Source: a virus
Virus record (IMG/VR): IMGVR_UViG_3300017730_000051
Location: 1-30,604 of that record
Direction: 5' to 3' (one strand)
Length of the DNA: 30,604 nt
The notes beneath the pieces are model-generated. The model was not told the DNA's origin and made no database searches. It saw nothing but the letters and a program-made list of their open reading frames with translations. How positions within the stretch are numbered: position 1 is the stretch's first letter; every line of letters starts with the position of its first letter. This document shows positions 24,502 to 30,604 of this stretch, one piece after another. A program made the position numbers and the translations under genes.

Positions 24502-25525
24502 CAATACCAATACCTAGAACGCGAGCCTTCCAAGCGGCCATGCCTTCTAGTTTTTCGGCTTCTTTTTTAATTATTTGTTTTTGCATCTCAGCTATGTGAA
24601 CCATGTTTTTTCTTTCTTCTTCTTCTTGAAAAAGTTGCACAATAGATAAGAATGATGAAGTTTCTTTTTGTCTATTAGCTAATCTAGCTCCCCTATCGCC
24701 TTGAAGTTTTTTTGTTAAGTTTTCTATTCGAGTTTCGCACTGATGATACTCAGAACTTTTAGCTTTTATAATTTCGGCTAAACGAACAGTCATTTCGTCT
24801 TGATCATCAGCACTTTCGAACATGTCGTTAAGTTTTTGCAAATGACCAGTAATCAATTCTAAATTAATTATTTCTTTAGCGACATTCATATAAAGATTTA
24901 ACTCATCTGCAGTAAGGTCTGGCTTATCCCAAGTAAGCCTAATAAATTCCTGCTCAAAAAGCTCCTTATCCCTAAAGTTGCTATAATTATTTACGATAGC
25001 AACAAATCTAGAGTTGCTTAAATTTATTCTTAGTTTATCGCAACAAGTATGATGGGTTCTTGACATTTTTATTTCCTCTAGACCATAGCCAGTTGAATCA
25101 TTAATTTTTTTGATTAGTCTAGATAAAGCATTAGGTGCCACGTAATTTACAGGGGCCTCTTCTTTTGCTTCTTCTCTATCTTGATGTAAAACTTCATTAA
25201 CAGCTCGCCACTCCGCAGATAATCTGGGCATGGTTTTATTAAATATTATATCAGTTATTTCAGATGTATTTAATCCGTCCCTTCTCATTGAATCTACAAG
25301 ATTAAGTTGATCGGGTGTTAACTTTATATCTTTTTGTTTTTCTCTTTTTGTGGTTTTTGCTTTGAGCCCATTCTCTGCTAAAAATTTAGTTACAGCCCTT
25401 CCTTCCTTGGATCTGCCATCTAAAGTTTCATCATCAAATACAATCTTTGTAATATTAATTATGTTTGGGTCTTTTCTAAAACTTTCTAGTATTAACTCTT
25501 TTTGTTCTTCTGTTAAATTTTTCAT
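24488..25525 (-). CDS. Terminase small subunit candidate (DNA-binding)
   Basis: 345 residues. Two helix-turn-helix-like repeats open the protein: about 5-58 (NIINITKIVFDDETLDGRSK with EGRAVTKFLAENG) and about 68-115 (LNTSEITDIIFNKTMPRLSA with EWRAVNEVLH). A central domain holds RTHHTCCDKLRINLSNSRF. Long charged helices with ERKNMVHIAEMQKQ end the protein and could form the oligomerisation part. Small terminase subunits typically join an N-terminal HTH to a helical oligomer domain and are encoded upstream of the large subunit, as here with one nuclease gene between. The length is more than usual for the family. The ATG overlaps the sigma-factor stop (ATGA) and has GAGGAAAATG as a ribosome binding site. 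Confidence 0.6.
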   Translation of the reverse strand: MKNLTEEQKELILESFRKDPNIINITKIVFDDETLDGRSKEGRAVTKFLAENGLKAKTTKREKQKDIKLTPDQLNLVDSMRRDGLNTSEITDIIFNKTMPRLSAEWRAVNEVLHQDREEAKEEAPVNYVAPNALSRLIKKINDSTGYGLEEIKMSRTHHTCCDKLRINLSNSRFVAIVNNYSNFRDKELFEQEFIRLTWDKPDLTADELNLYMNVAKEIINLELITGHLQKLNDMFESADDQDEMTVRLAEIIKAKSSEYHQCETRIENLTKKLQGDRGARLANRQKETSSFLSIVQLFQEEEERKNMVHIAEMQKQIIKKEAEKLEGMAAWKARVLGIGIDDVL

Positions 25526-26160
25526 ATAATATCATTTTCCTCTATAATTTTTCTAGCCTTTTCTTGAAAAATCTTTTTTAAGTTTTTGATTTGTTTATAA
25601 CCAGCAGATCTCTTTTTTTCGTTTGTTTTAAATCCTAAAAATATAGCAACCTCTTCTTCTGTTTTGTTTTGAACAAATAGCATTTTAAAAGCTTGAAATT
25701 GCCTACTATTTAACTGAGTTTGTATTTTAGCTGTTAACCTAATTGTAGCTTCGTCTAGATTAATGTTTTCGTCTGTTTTTTCGTGTATTTCATGAATATG
25801 ATTTTCCATGGTAACTGCTAATTTTATATCATATGCTGATTTTTTACTTTGACGCCACTTTGTGCAAATTGGGCAAGTCAACGGATCATGGTCACTTAAA
25901 TGTTGATCTGGACATGGGTTTGCATAATTACCATAATGATTCCTCAATAAATTTTTAAATTGATTAGATACCACCCTACTAAGCCACGGCTCTATAGGTT
26001 TTGATTGATCCCATAAATGCCATTTCTTATAAATGTGCGTCATGATGACTTGTTTAATGTCATCATAATCAATATATGTAACTGCGTCTAGATGCCATTT
26101 CGAACGTTTTCTTTCTAAAGCAGCTTCAATTTCTTTAAGCTTTTCTTCAAATGAATACAT
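25522..26160 (-). CDS. Phage sigma-70-family factor with zinc-binding insert
   Basis: 212 residues. Region 2 is seen at about 25-75: YIDYDDIKQVIMTHIYKKWH, then EPWLSRVVSNQFKNLLRNHY, the D-x-x-Q and W-L-x-R-V-x-x-N pattern that binds core polymerase and the -10 element. Region 4 is at about 148-205: LNSRQFQAFKMLF with NKTEEEVAIFLGF, an HTH, then a lysine-rich helix. Between them is an insert with C83, H87, C96 and C99 (CPDQHLSDHDPLTCPIC), which could bind zinc. The compact two-domain layout resembles ECF or T4 gp55-like late sigma factors. I infer that it directs late transcription, possibly from the GTGTAA motif. It overlaps neighbours at both ends (TAATG and ATGA). Confidence 0.75.
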   Translation of the reverse strand: MYSFEEKLKEIEAALERKRSKWHLDAVTYIDYDDIKQVIMTHIYKKWHLWDQSKPIEPWLSRVVSNQFKNLLRNHYGNYANPCPDQHLSDHDPLTCPICTKWRQSKKSAYDIKLAVTMENHIHEIHEKTDENINLDEATIRLTAKIQTQLNSRQFQAFKMLFVQNKTEEEVAIFLGFKTNEKKRSAGYKQIKNLKKIFQEKARKIIEENDII

Positions 26161-26474
26161 TACAATATGTCGTCTAATCTTTTTACATTATTTTTTCTTT
26201 TATTAGGTGCGGTTTTACCCCCTAGTGAACCCAAAGTCTGTTGAATATCATCTTTTTCTATTTCGTATTCTAATTTTGAAATATTTGGGACAAACTCTGC
26301 ATCTGTTTCGTTATCATTTACAGCTTTTGATTTTCTGATACTTTTAACATTTCTATTTAAAGGTTTTGATTCGTTTTGTGCAACTCCCATTGGAGTCCCA
26401 CAATTAGAACAAAATTTAGGGGGACTGAATTTATATTCAACCTTAGTGCCGCATTCTGAACAATATTTTATCAT
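26160..26474 (-). CDS. Small zinc-ribbon protein
   Basis: 104 residues. The N-terminus is a zinc ribbon: YCSECG (C5, C8) and FCSNCG (C22, C25). The rest is a basic, probably disordered linker and a short C-terminal helix with NISKLEYEIEKDDIQQTLGS, ending KRLDDIL. It is encoded directly before the sigma factor, with stop and start sharing a base (TAATG). Such small zinc ribbons often bind nucleic acid or RNA polymerase parts, so a transcription role together with the sigma factor is a fair guess, comparable to phage late co-activators. The sequence itself shows only the ribbon. Confidence 0.65.
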   Translation of the reverse strand: MIKYCSECGTKVEYKFSPPKFCSNCGTPMGVAQNESKPLNRNVKSIRKSKAVNDNETDAEFVPNISKLEYEIEKDDIQQTLGSLGGKTAPNKRKNNVKRLDDIL

Positions 26475-26502
26475 AATTTATTATAAGTTTAAAAATAATT
26501 TT

Positions 26503-27195
26503 TTAAATTTTATCTTCTAGTTTTGCTACGATAAACTTAAGTATTTCGCTTCTTTTTATATCTGCTGTTCCGAATCTTGTACAATATATTCCCTCCCCTT
26601 TAGATTCTTCATCATTAAAGGCGCTGAATATTGTTGAAAATCCACTGTTTTTTATATCACTTTGCATCATATCCCCACATATGATAATTTTAGAATCTTC
26701 CCCTATTCTAGTCAGTACGGTCATTAATTCATTATAAGTAAAGTTTTGAGCTTCATCTACTATTACTATTGAGTCATTCCAATTTGCGCCTCTTACGAAA
26801 TTTACTGGCATACATTCAAACTGTCTTTTTTCTCTTAAAAATTTTATATCGTGAGCGTGGAGCATCTCATCTAATTTATCGTAAAACGGACCAGCGAATA
26901 CTCCAAACTTTTCATCTATAGACCCAGGCAAAGATCCAAGGCTTCTTTGCGAGCTCTCAGCTATGCTTCTAATGTACAGAATATCTTTTTCAAGGTCAGA
27001 GCTAATAGACAACTGAAGAGCTGAATATACGGCCATATAGGTCTTTGCAGTTCCAGCTGGCCCAGCTAAAAACATAAGTTTTGTTTTAGGGCTTAAAGCA
27101 GTTTTTAAAAAATCTACTTGATTATCAGTAAAATTAAATTTTCTGTCTTTGAACTTAATCTTTTGATTTAATTGTCTGAATTCTAATTTAGACAT
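26503..27195 (-). CDS. phoH: PhoH-like P-loop ATPase
   Basis: 230 residues. Walker A GPAGTAKT at 45-52 and Walker B VIVDEAQN at 144-151, with the family segments FTDNQVDFLKTAL at the start, RSLGSLPGSIDEKFGVFAGP in the middle and IIICGDMMQSDIKNSGF after Walker B. This is the PhoH family, an ATPase/RNA-helicase-like group common in aquatic phages. Its exact task in phages is not settled; it has been linked to phosphate starvation and RNA metabolism. It begins the leftward run of transcription and packaging genes, has GTGTAA 9 nt before the ATG and lacks a Shine-Dalgarno sequence. The gap to the next gene is only 28 nt, so the zinc ribbon and sigma gene may share its transcript. Confidence 0.93.
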   Translation of the reverse strand: MSKLEFRQLNQKIKFKDRKFNFTDNQVDFLKTALSPKTKLMFLAGPAGTAKTYMAVYSALQLSISSDLEKDILYIRSIAESSQRSLGSLPGSIDEKFGVFAGPFYDKLDEMLHAHDIKFLREKRQFECMPVNFVRGANWNDSIVIVDEAQNFTYNELMTVLTRIGEDSKIIICGDMMQSDIKNSGFSTIFSAFNDEESKGEGIYCTRFGTADIKRSEILKFIVAKLEDKI

Positions 27196-27204
27196 TTAAT
27201 ACTA

Positions 27205-27210
27205 TTACAC
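27205..27210 (-). promoter_or_regulatory. GTGTAA late-promoter-like motif before phoH-like gene
   Basis: On the minus strand the motif starts on the last base of the upstream TAG stop and is 9 nt from the ATG, with TAGTATTAA between. No Shine-Dalgarno sequence is present. Confidence 0.5.
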
Positions 27211-28097
27211 TATATTAACAATTCTGTAATAGAAACACTTCCTCTAGCCAAATCTCCTCCAGCTAAAGATACATTTTCTGCATTTATCCTACCATCTACG
27301 GTAGCTGTCAATAAAGTAGCCGCAGAGGCATTTTTTATCTTTAATGACATGCTTCCTGGATTTGATCCAGTAATTGGTACTAATTTTTGTATATTATCTC
27401 CTTGGATCTGAAAGCTATGTTCTGCTGTGATAAGTTCTGCCCCTCCTGGGGTTCCTCCTTGTATGTTGTATGAGCCTATTTTATAAATAGGTAAGCGTTG
27501 TGCTGAAAATTGATAAGCTACTGATTCAACTACACCAATATCATCTAAAAAAGTTGCATTCTCATCGACTGTTTTTCCAAATGTGGAATAAACCCCATGC
27601 CCAAAAGCTCCAAAATCTAAATCATCTATAATACTGTTATTCGCCGCATCTGCAATAAAGCCTCCTTCAGAACTAATTGTAAGTGGATTATAAATAGCAA
27701 AGTCGGCTTGAAGTAAAACTGGCGCATATGGAGTAACCGTCATAGAATACGATGTTAAATATGCTCCAGATCCCTTGATGCCACTGGTAATATCGCCAAT
27801 AGCAAAAGTTGTACCTAAATTATGATCTCCAGTATAATCAGTAATATCAAATTCGGTAGATGCTCCTACATAAGCACTAAAAGAAAGAGACGCGTTGGGT
27901 GGGCCTGCTAAAGTGAAACTATCTTTTGTTGGGTCTTTACCAACTACTCTTGTTGGGGCTATGTTAGGGGTATAGTTTAATTGAACTTGAGCTGCAACCA
28001 CACCTCTGCTAACACTATCGCCTTCACCTGGAGCAGTATTGCTGTTTATAGTGCTTCCAAAATAAAGGGGTACATCTTTTGCCGCTACATATGCCAT
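27210..28097 (-). CDS. Tail-tube-family structural protein
   Basis: 295 residues, beta-rich, no cysteine or catalytic motif. It follows the same plan as the tube candidate at 13471-14619: a first half with ASLSFSAYVGASTEFDITDY and TSYSMTVTPYAPVLLQADFA (about 112-135), and a second half opening with VESVAYQFSAQRLPIYKIGS (about 187-206) and closing GDLARGSVSITELLI. The paired 'strand, short turn, strand' signatures occur at the same places in the two other full-length relatives. It starts 8 nt after a GTGTAA motif. With its neighbour at 28123-30021 it forms a two-gene structural pair next to phoH. Its role in the virion (second tube protein, tube initiator, or head/neck fibre) cannot be told from sequence. 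Confidence 0.5.
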   Translation of the reverse strand: MAYVAAKDVPLYFGSTINSNTAPGEGDSVSRGVVAAQVQLNYTPNIAPTRVVGKDPTKDSFTLAGPPNASLSFSAYVGASTEFDITDYTGDHNLGTTFAIGDITSGIKGSGAYLTSYSMTVTPYAPVLLQADFAIYNPLTISSEGGFIADAANNSIIDDLDFGAFGHGVYSTFGKTVDENATFLDDIGVVESVAYQFSAQRLPIYKIGSYNIQGGTPGGAELITAEHSFQIQGDNIQKLVPITGSNPGSMSLKIKNASAATLLTATVDGRINAENVSLAGGDLARGSVSITELLI

Positions 28098-28105
28098 ATT
28101 ATTTA

Positions 28106-28111
28106 TTACAC
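28106..28111 (-). promoter_or_regulatory. GTGTAA late-promoter-like motif before gene 27210-28097
   Basis: On the minus strand AATAAGTGTAATAAATAAT leads straight into the ATG at 28097, 8 nt after the motif. No Shine-Dalgarno sequence is present. Confidence 0.5.
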
Positions 28112-28122
28112 TTATTTTTTGC

Positions 28123-30021
28123 TTATAGTGCCAATCCTTTATTAAAAGGTGGGATAACTAACGTTTTGCCATTTAAAAGTGAAGGGTTTTTTATTCTTAT
28201 GTTGGCTGAGCATAGTATATTATTACTTCCGACCAATCCAACATTACTTGTTGTTTCTGATGATCCGTCATCCCCTAGTCCATAATCGCTACCAGGATGG
28301 TCTGCGGAATTTTGATAATTGATTGCATATAAAGGCATTACGCCCCTAACTCCTCGTTTTATCACATCTACATGATTTGTTATAGCGCTCGTGAGTTGAT
28401 ATGTTGTCCCACCAAAGTTAAAATTATTACTTGGAAAATCTTCCATTACAGCCAATGCTTGAAGATATATATCCATAGACGAAAACCCTGGGTGTTTCCA
28501 GGAGAGTGTATTGTAATCATTTGTTGTTGAAGTCTTTTGTATTAAAGAATTTATATTGAGAATAAAATTATCTCTTTCTGTAGCAACTCCTTCTACTTTG
28601 GCAATCTTTGTAAGAATAATATTCAAACTGCCAGCAGCACTACTTCTGTCGATGTTAGTTTGTAAAGAATTTGAATAATTGTCGCTTAAAAGATCTGATT
28701 TATTTACATATTGAGTTGGAGCATTCGTAATATAGTTTGTTATGGTCGGAATTATTGTAGGCTCTTCACTGTTAAATGTATTACGCAATTTTGTGGTCAC
28801 GTTAGATACTCCATTAGCAGCTAATGCCAATTGATCAGAACTAAATGGTAGAAAATTAGAAACGATTATTTCAAAAGAAAACGTTACAGGAGTTGCTGTT
28901 TGTGGTCTACTGCCTCTATAAGTTAAAGAAGCTATAGGTGTGCCTCCTGCACCCAATCCAATACTTTCATCTACCAAACTTGCATTTTGCAGTTCATATG
29001 TATTTTGAACTGGATTGCCTATTTCTAATTTTATTGTTCTATCTCTGTCTTTAGTTCCGCTTAAAAAAGAATAAGTTTCTTCTGCTTCATAATCTTCAAC
29101 TTCAATACTTATTGTCGCTTCTTGATTTATTTGACCAAGTTTTTGTATCTCTTTAGGTTTTTTATCTCCTAAGCCATAAACTGCTTCTTTATTATAACTT
29201 TCTGCGAAACTAAAAGATTGAACAGCGTTAGAACTATTTTTGTCAAAAGTTACTGTAAGATCAGTTGGAGATATAATTGTACCAGAAGGTTCTTGATAAG
29301 AGTCGCCGCTAATTGGAATTGATGCTCCACTTATGCCTCCGTAAATATTCAAATCAAATGAGGCTGTCGGTAGTTCTCCTACTGTTGCATTAACACTGTA
29401 ATTATTTAAACAAGCATTTTCAAAATTAAGTAGATTACCCCCATATACAAATTGTCCATTTATTCCCGTTTGCTCTTTAGCTAAAAATATAATATCTTTT
29501 TTGTTTATAATTTTATCTATAGAAGCTGCTGTTTGTGTCGGCCCAGTAATAGATTTATTTGAATTTTCTTTACCGACTATATTAACCTCTTCTTCTTGTA
29601 CGGTTTGCGAGAATGTTATATTTTGAATAGATTTTAAATTAGTTTGTGGAAAACCGTTTTTAAATACATCAAAGTTTCCCAAGGCTGCATCAACACCAAA
29701 ATTTAATTGACTACTTACTGACCCTGTAATTTGCCATGGATATTCTGGGAGATTACTGCTAGCCATTATAAGTGTGTTTGATATAAAACTATCATCCGCC
29801 CTTGAATGAGTTGTAAAACTCCATCTATTAGATGCTATCTCTCCCACAGAAATTTTATTGTAGAAACTTCCGCCAGGATTATCTCCGCTCCATGTCTGTG
29901 TTCCGATTTTTACATATTCGTCATTTCTGCTTGCTGTCGTGCTTCCAGTTAAAGTAAATGAGGTTATGCCTTCCTCTGCTTTGATGTGTATACTTGAATC
30001 GTGTGCTCCCTCTACTGCCAT
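28123..30021 (-). CDS. Long tail-tube-family structural protein with extra N- and C-terminal domains
   Basis: 632 residues. Residues about 80-385 repeat the tandem tube-domain layout: SVSSQLNFGVDAALGNFDVF, NNYSVNATVGELPTASFDLN (about 207-226, close to the tube candidate), then SPTDLTVTF and AVQSFSFAESYNKEA, and YELQNASLVDESIGLG before a closing strand. The first 80 residues are a separate beta domain (MAVEGAHDSSIHIKAEEGIT). The last 245 mix helices (TKLRNTFNSEE; LNIILTKIAKVEGVATERDN) with a closing part VIPPFNKGLAL, and are not recognised. It is the first gene of the leftward late block and is followed after 25 nt by a shorter paralogue. It may be a tail tube variant, a tube-end protein or a decorated tail protein. 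A GTGTAA motif lies 8 nt before the ATG. Confidence 0.5.
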   Translation of the reverse strand: MAVEGAHDSSIHIKAEEGITSFTLTGSTTASRNDEYVKIGTQTWSGDNPGGSFYNKISVGEIASNRWSFTTHSRADDSFISNTLIMASSNLPEYPWQITGSVSSQLNFGVDAALGNFDVFKNGFPQTNLKSIQNITFSQTVQEEEVNIVGKENSNKSITGPTQTAASIDKIINKKDIIFLAKEQTGINGQFVYGGNLLNFENACLNNYSVNATVGELPTASFDLNIYGGISGASIPISGDSYQEPSGTIISPTDLTVTFDKNSSNAVQSFSFAESYNKEAVYGLGDKKPKEIQKLGQINQEATISIEVEDYEAEETYSFLSGTKDRDRTIKLEIGNPVQNTYELQNASLVDESIGLGAGGTPIASLTYRGSRPQTATPVTFSFEIIVSNFLPFSSDQLALAANGVSNVTTKLRNTFNSEEPTIIPTITNYITNAPTQYVNKSDLLSDNYSNSLQTNIDRSSAAGSLNIILTKIAKVEGVATERDNFILNINSLIQKTSTTNDYNTLSWKHPGFSSMDIYLQALAVMEDFPSNNFNFGGTTYQLTSAITNHVDVIKRGVRGVMPLYAINYQNSADHPGSDYGLGDDGSSETTSNVGLVGSNNILCSANIRIKNPSLLNGKTLVIPPFNKGLAL

Positions 30022-30029
30022 GCCTTTAT

Positions 30030-30035
30030 TTACAC
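30030..30035 (-). promoter_or_regulatory. GTGTAA late-promoter-like motif at start of leftward late block
   Basis: On the minus strand AAAAAGTGTAAATAAAGGC leads into the ATG at 30021, 8 nt after the motif. This case also has AAAGG, a weak Shine-Dalgarno sequence. As the first copy of the leftward block it could drive the genes to its left. Confidence 0.5.
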
Positions 30036-30079
30036 TTTTTACCTTTTAAAATTTTTTTTTTATTTTTTTTAAATTTTAT

Positions 30080-30087
30080 GTGTAATA
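30080..30087 (+). promoter_or_regulatory. Plus-strand GTGTAATA motif in the divergent non-coding region
   Basis: GTGTAATACTATT on the plus strand, 45 nt from the leftward copy at 30030-30035 and facing away from it, much like the pair at 11156-11175. There is no ATG close behind. The next signal downstream is a terminator 60-100 nt on, so any transcript started here would be short unless it reads through to the gene at 30228. Confidence 0.35.
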
Positions 30088-30149
30088 CTATTCACTACTA
30101 TCTGCTTAATAGCGTGGTATGTATTTGCTATCGGTCGTAACAAATTTAT

Positions 30150-30187
30150 GCCCCATTTTCCTTTCCCCAGGATTATGGGGCTTTTTT
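30150..30187 (+). terminator. Rho-independent terminator in non-coding switch region
   Basis: GCCCCAT (30150-30156) pairs with ATGGGGC (30175-30181) over an 18-base loop, followed by six T. No annotated plus-strand gene ends before it. It may close a short untranslated transcript from 30080 or insulate the gene at 30228 from read-through. Confidence 0.6.
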
Positions 30188-30210
30188 ATTTCACATTGGC
30201 ACGATTCTTA

Positions 30211-30227
30211 CTGTAATATAAGTCGTT
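30211..30227 (+). promoter_or_regulatory. CTGTAATATAAGT promoter-like sequence before gene 30228
   Basis: CTGTAA at 30211-30216 is 11 nt from the ATG and resembles the CTGTAA form of the repeated motif. TAATAT or TATAAG could also serve as a -10 box, with TTGGCA at 30194-30199 as a badly spaced -35. No Shine-Dalgarno sequence is visible. Which polymerase reads it is open. Confidence 0.4.
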
Positions 30228-30509
30228 ATGGAACTACTAACATATGGAACCGTTTGGCTTGTGCTTTGTATTCTTTTCGCGGCAATACTTCTTGAGGCTT
30301 CTCCTCATTACAATCGTAATTCAAAGAAGAGCGGATTAAGAGTAGCGTATGAGATCACACTACATAAGGCTGAACAATTAGAAATACTAAAACATAAGTG
30401 GTTTGAGTCTGAAAGGGCTGGTCATGACATCGGTATGGAAAGCGCCCAAGAATCTTGGCGTAAACTTCATGCTGACAAATGGAGAGCAAGCAAAGACAAA
30501 GCTGCTTAA
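30228..30509 (+). CDS. Small membrane-anchored hypothetical protein
   Basis: 93 residues. An N-terminal hydrophobic segment of about 20 residues (LTYGTVWLVLCILFAAILLE, 3-22) should anchor it in the membrane. A charged helical part follows with HKWFESERAGHDIGMESAQE and WRKLHADKWRASK. The conserved-looking 'KWxxSERAGxDIG' stretch reminds me of a small uncharacterised family, but I cannot name it. Codon choice and base composition look less AT-rich than the structural genes. It is the only gene of its transcript in this window, with a promoter-like motif before it and a strong terminator 20 nt behind. Its opposite strand and position at the border suggest an early or regulatory gene rather than a virion component (inference). 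Confidence 0.7.
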   Translation: MELLTYGTVWLVLCILFAAILLEASPHYNRNSKKSGLRVAYEITLHKAEQLEILKHKWFESERAGHDIGMESAQESWRKLHADKWRASKDKAA

Positions 30510-30528
30510 TTAAATCAGAAAATGAGCT

Positions 30529-30564
30529 AGAGTCACCTTCTTAATTGGGGGTGGCTCTTTTTTT
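30529..30564 (+). terminator. Rho-independent terminator after small membrane gene
   Basis: AGAGTCACC (30529-30537) pairs with GGTGGCTCT (30550-30558) with one G-T wobble, 12-base loop, then a run of T to 30564. Confidence 0.9.
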
Positions 30565-30565
30565 G

Positions 30566-30595
30566 TTGACATGTTTAGATTTCTGTGCATAATAC
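30566..30595 (+). promoter_or_regulatory. Consensus sigma-70 promoter pointing out of the window
   Basis: TTGACA at 30566-30571 and TAATAC at 30590-30595 with an 18-nt spacer (or ATAATA with 17). The -35 box is a perfect consensus. It follows a terminator directly and has no gene behind it in this window, so it should serve a rightward gene beyond 30604. A full host-type promoter here, in contrast to the GTGTAA motif of the structural genes, suggests early or host-driven transcription. Confidence 0.75.
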
Positions 30596-30604
30596 ATTAT
30601 ATGC

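Noticed and set aside
30194-30212. Sigma-54-like promoter (TTGGCACG with TTACT) before the small membrane gene
   Set aside because: The invariant GC of the -12 element is missing (AC instead), and no activator site is visible. The CTGTAA or sigma-70-like reading is simpler.
30119-30300. Short plus-strand open frame of about 58 codons starting ATGTATTTG
   Set aside because: It runs through a terminator hairpin and into the next gene in another frame, and has no ribosome binding site or domain signal.
1-30604. CRISPR arrays, tRNA genes, insertion sequences, attachment sites, integrase or diversity-generating retroelement
   Set aside because: No regularly spaced repeats, cloverleaf, transposase or reverse transcriptase pattern was found on reading either strand.

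Overview
The window is part of the genome of a tailed double-stranded DNA bacteriophage (Caudoviricetes): an AT-rich, densely packed virion-morphogenesis region with almost no non-coding DNA. Terminase large subunit, portal, a fused prohead protease/scaffold, HK97-fold-type capsid protein, head-tail connectors, tail tube proteins, a very long tape measure and tail-tip proteins can all be recognised. No tail sheath, baseplate wedge, integrase, repressor or tRNA is visible. The tape measure has 1969 residues, which at about 1.5 angstrom per residue would mean a tail near 300 nm. With no sheath seen here, I favour a long flexible (siphovirus-like) tail. The host cannot be named from this window. 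A gene of the PhoH family and the style of the structural proteins resemble phages from marine or other aquatic samples (inference).

Layout. (1) 1-11133, minus strand: tail module, read right to left: a small hypothetical protein, two tail-assembly-chaperone-like proteins, tape measure, a large tail-tip protein with a lambda gpM-like end, and a truncated tail-tube-like gene. (2) 11183-14691, plus strand: an inverted four-gene neck/tail-tube cassette ending at a strong terminator. (3) 14698-15908, minus strand: two connector-like genes between two minus-strand terminators. (4) 15922-30021, minus strand: two tail-tube paralogues, PhoH, zinc ribbon, phage sigma factor, terminase small subunit candidate, zinc-finger/ERCC4 nuclease, terminase large subunit, portal, a small protein, protease-scaffold, decoration-like protein and major capsid protein. 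(5) 30022-30604, plus strand: a non-coding switch region, a small membrane protein, a terminator, and a consensus sigma-70 promoter that points out of the window. This looks like the border to an early or host-RNA-polymerase-driven module.

The most interesting signal is regulatory. A short motif, GTGTAA or CTGTAA followed by AT-rich DNA, lies upstream of about a dozen starts on both strands, in six cases only 8-9 nt before the ATG. Most of these starts have no recognisable Shine-Dalgarno sequence. Several genes without the motif do have one, or start by overlapping the previous gene. The same strand encodes a divergent sigma-70-family factor with a zinc-binding insert. I propose that the motif is the phage late promoter, read by that factor and giving leaderless or near-leaderless mRNAs. 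A longer version of the element is shared, in about 33 of 40 positions, between the tail tube gene and the inside of the protease gene, where it would drive a separate scaffold protein.

Other notable points are a PD-(D/E)XK-nuclease-like segment embedded in the tape measure and flanked by five I/V-P-N-F/Y motifs, a family of four tail-tube-like proteins at three loci, and a nuclease with a C2H2 finger, a possible homing-endonuclease-associated repeat and an ERCC4-type core lying between the two terminase genes.
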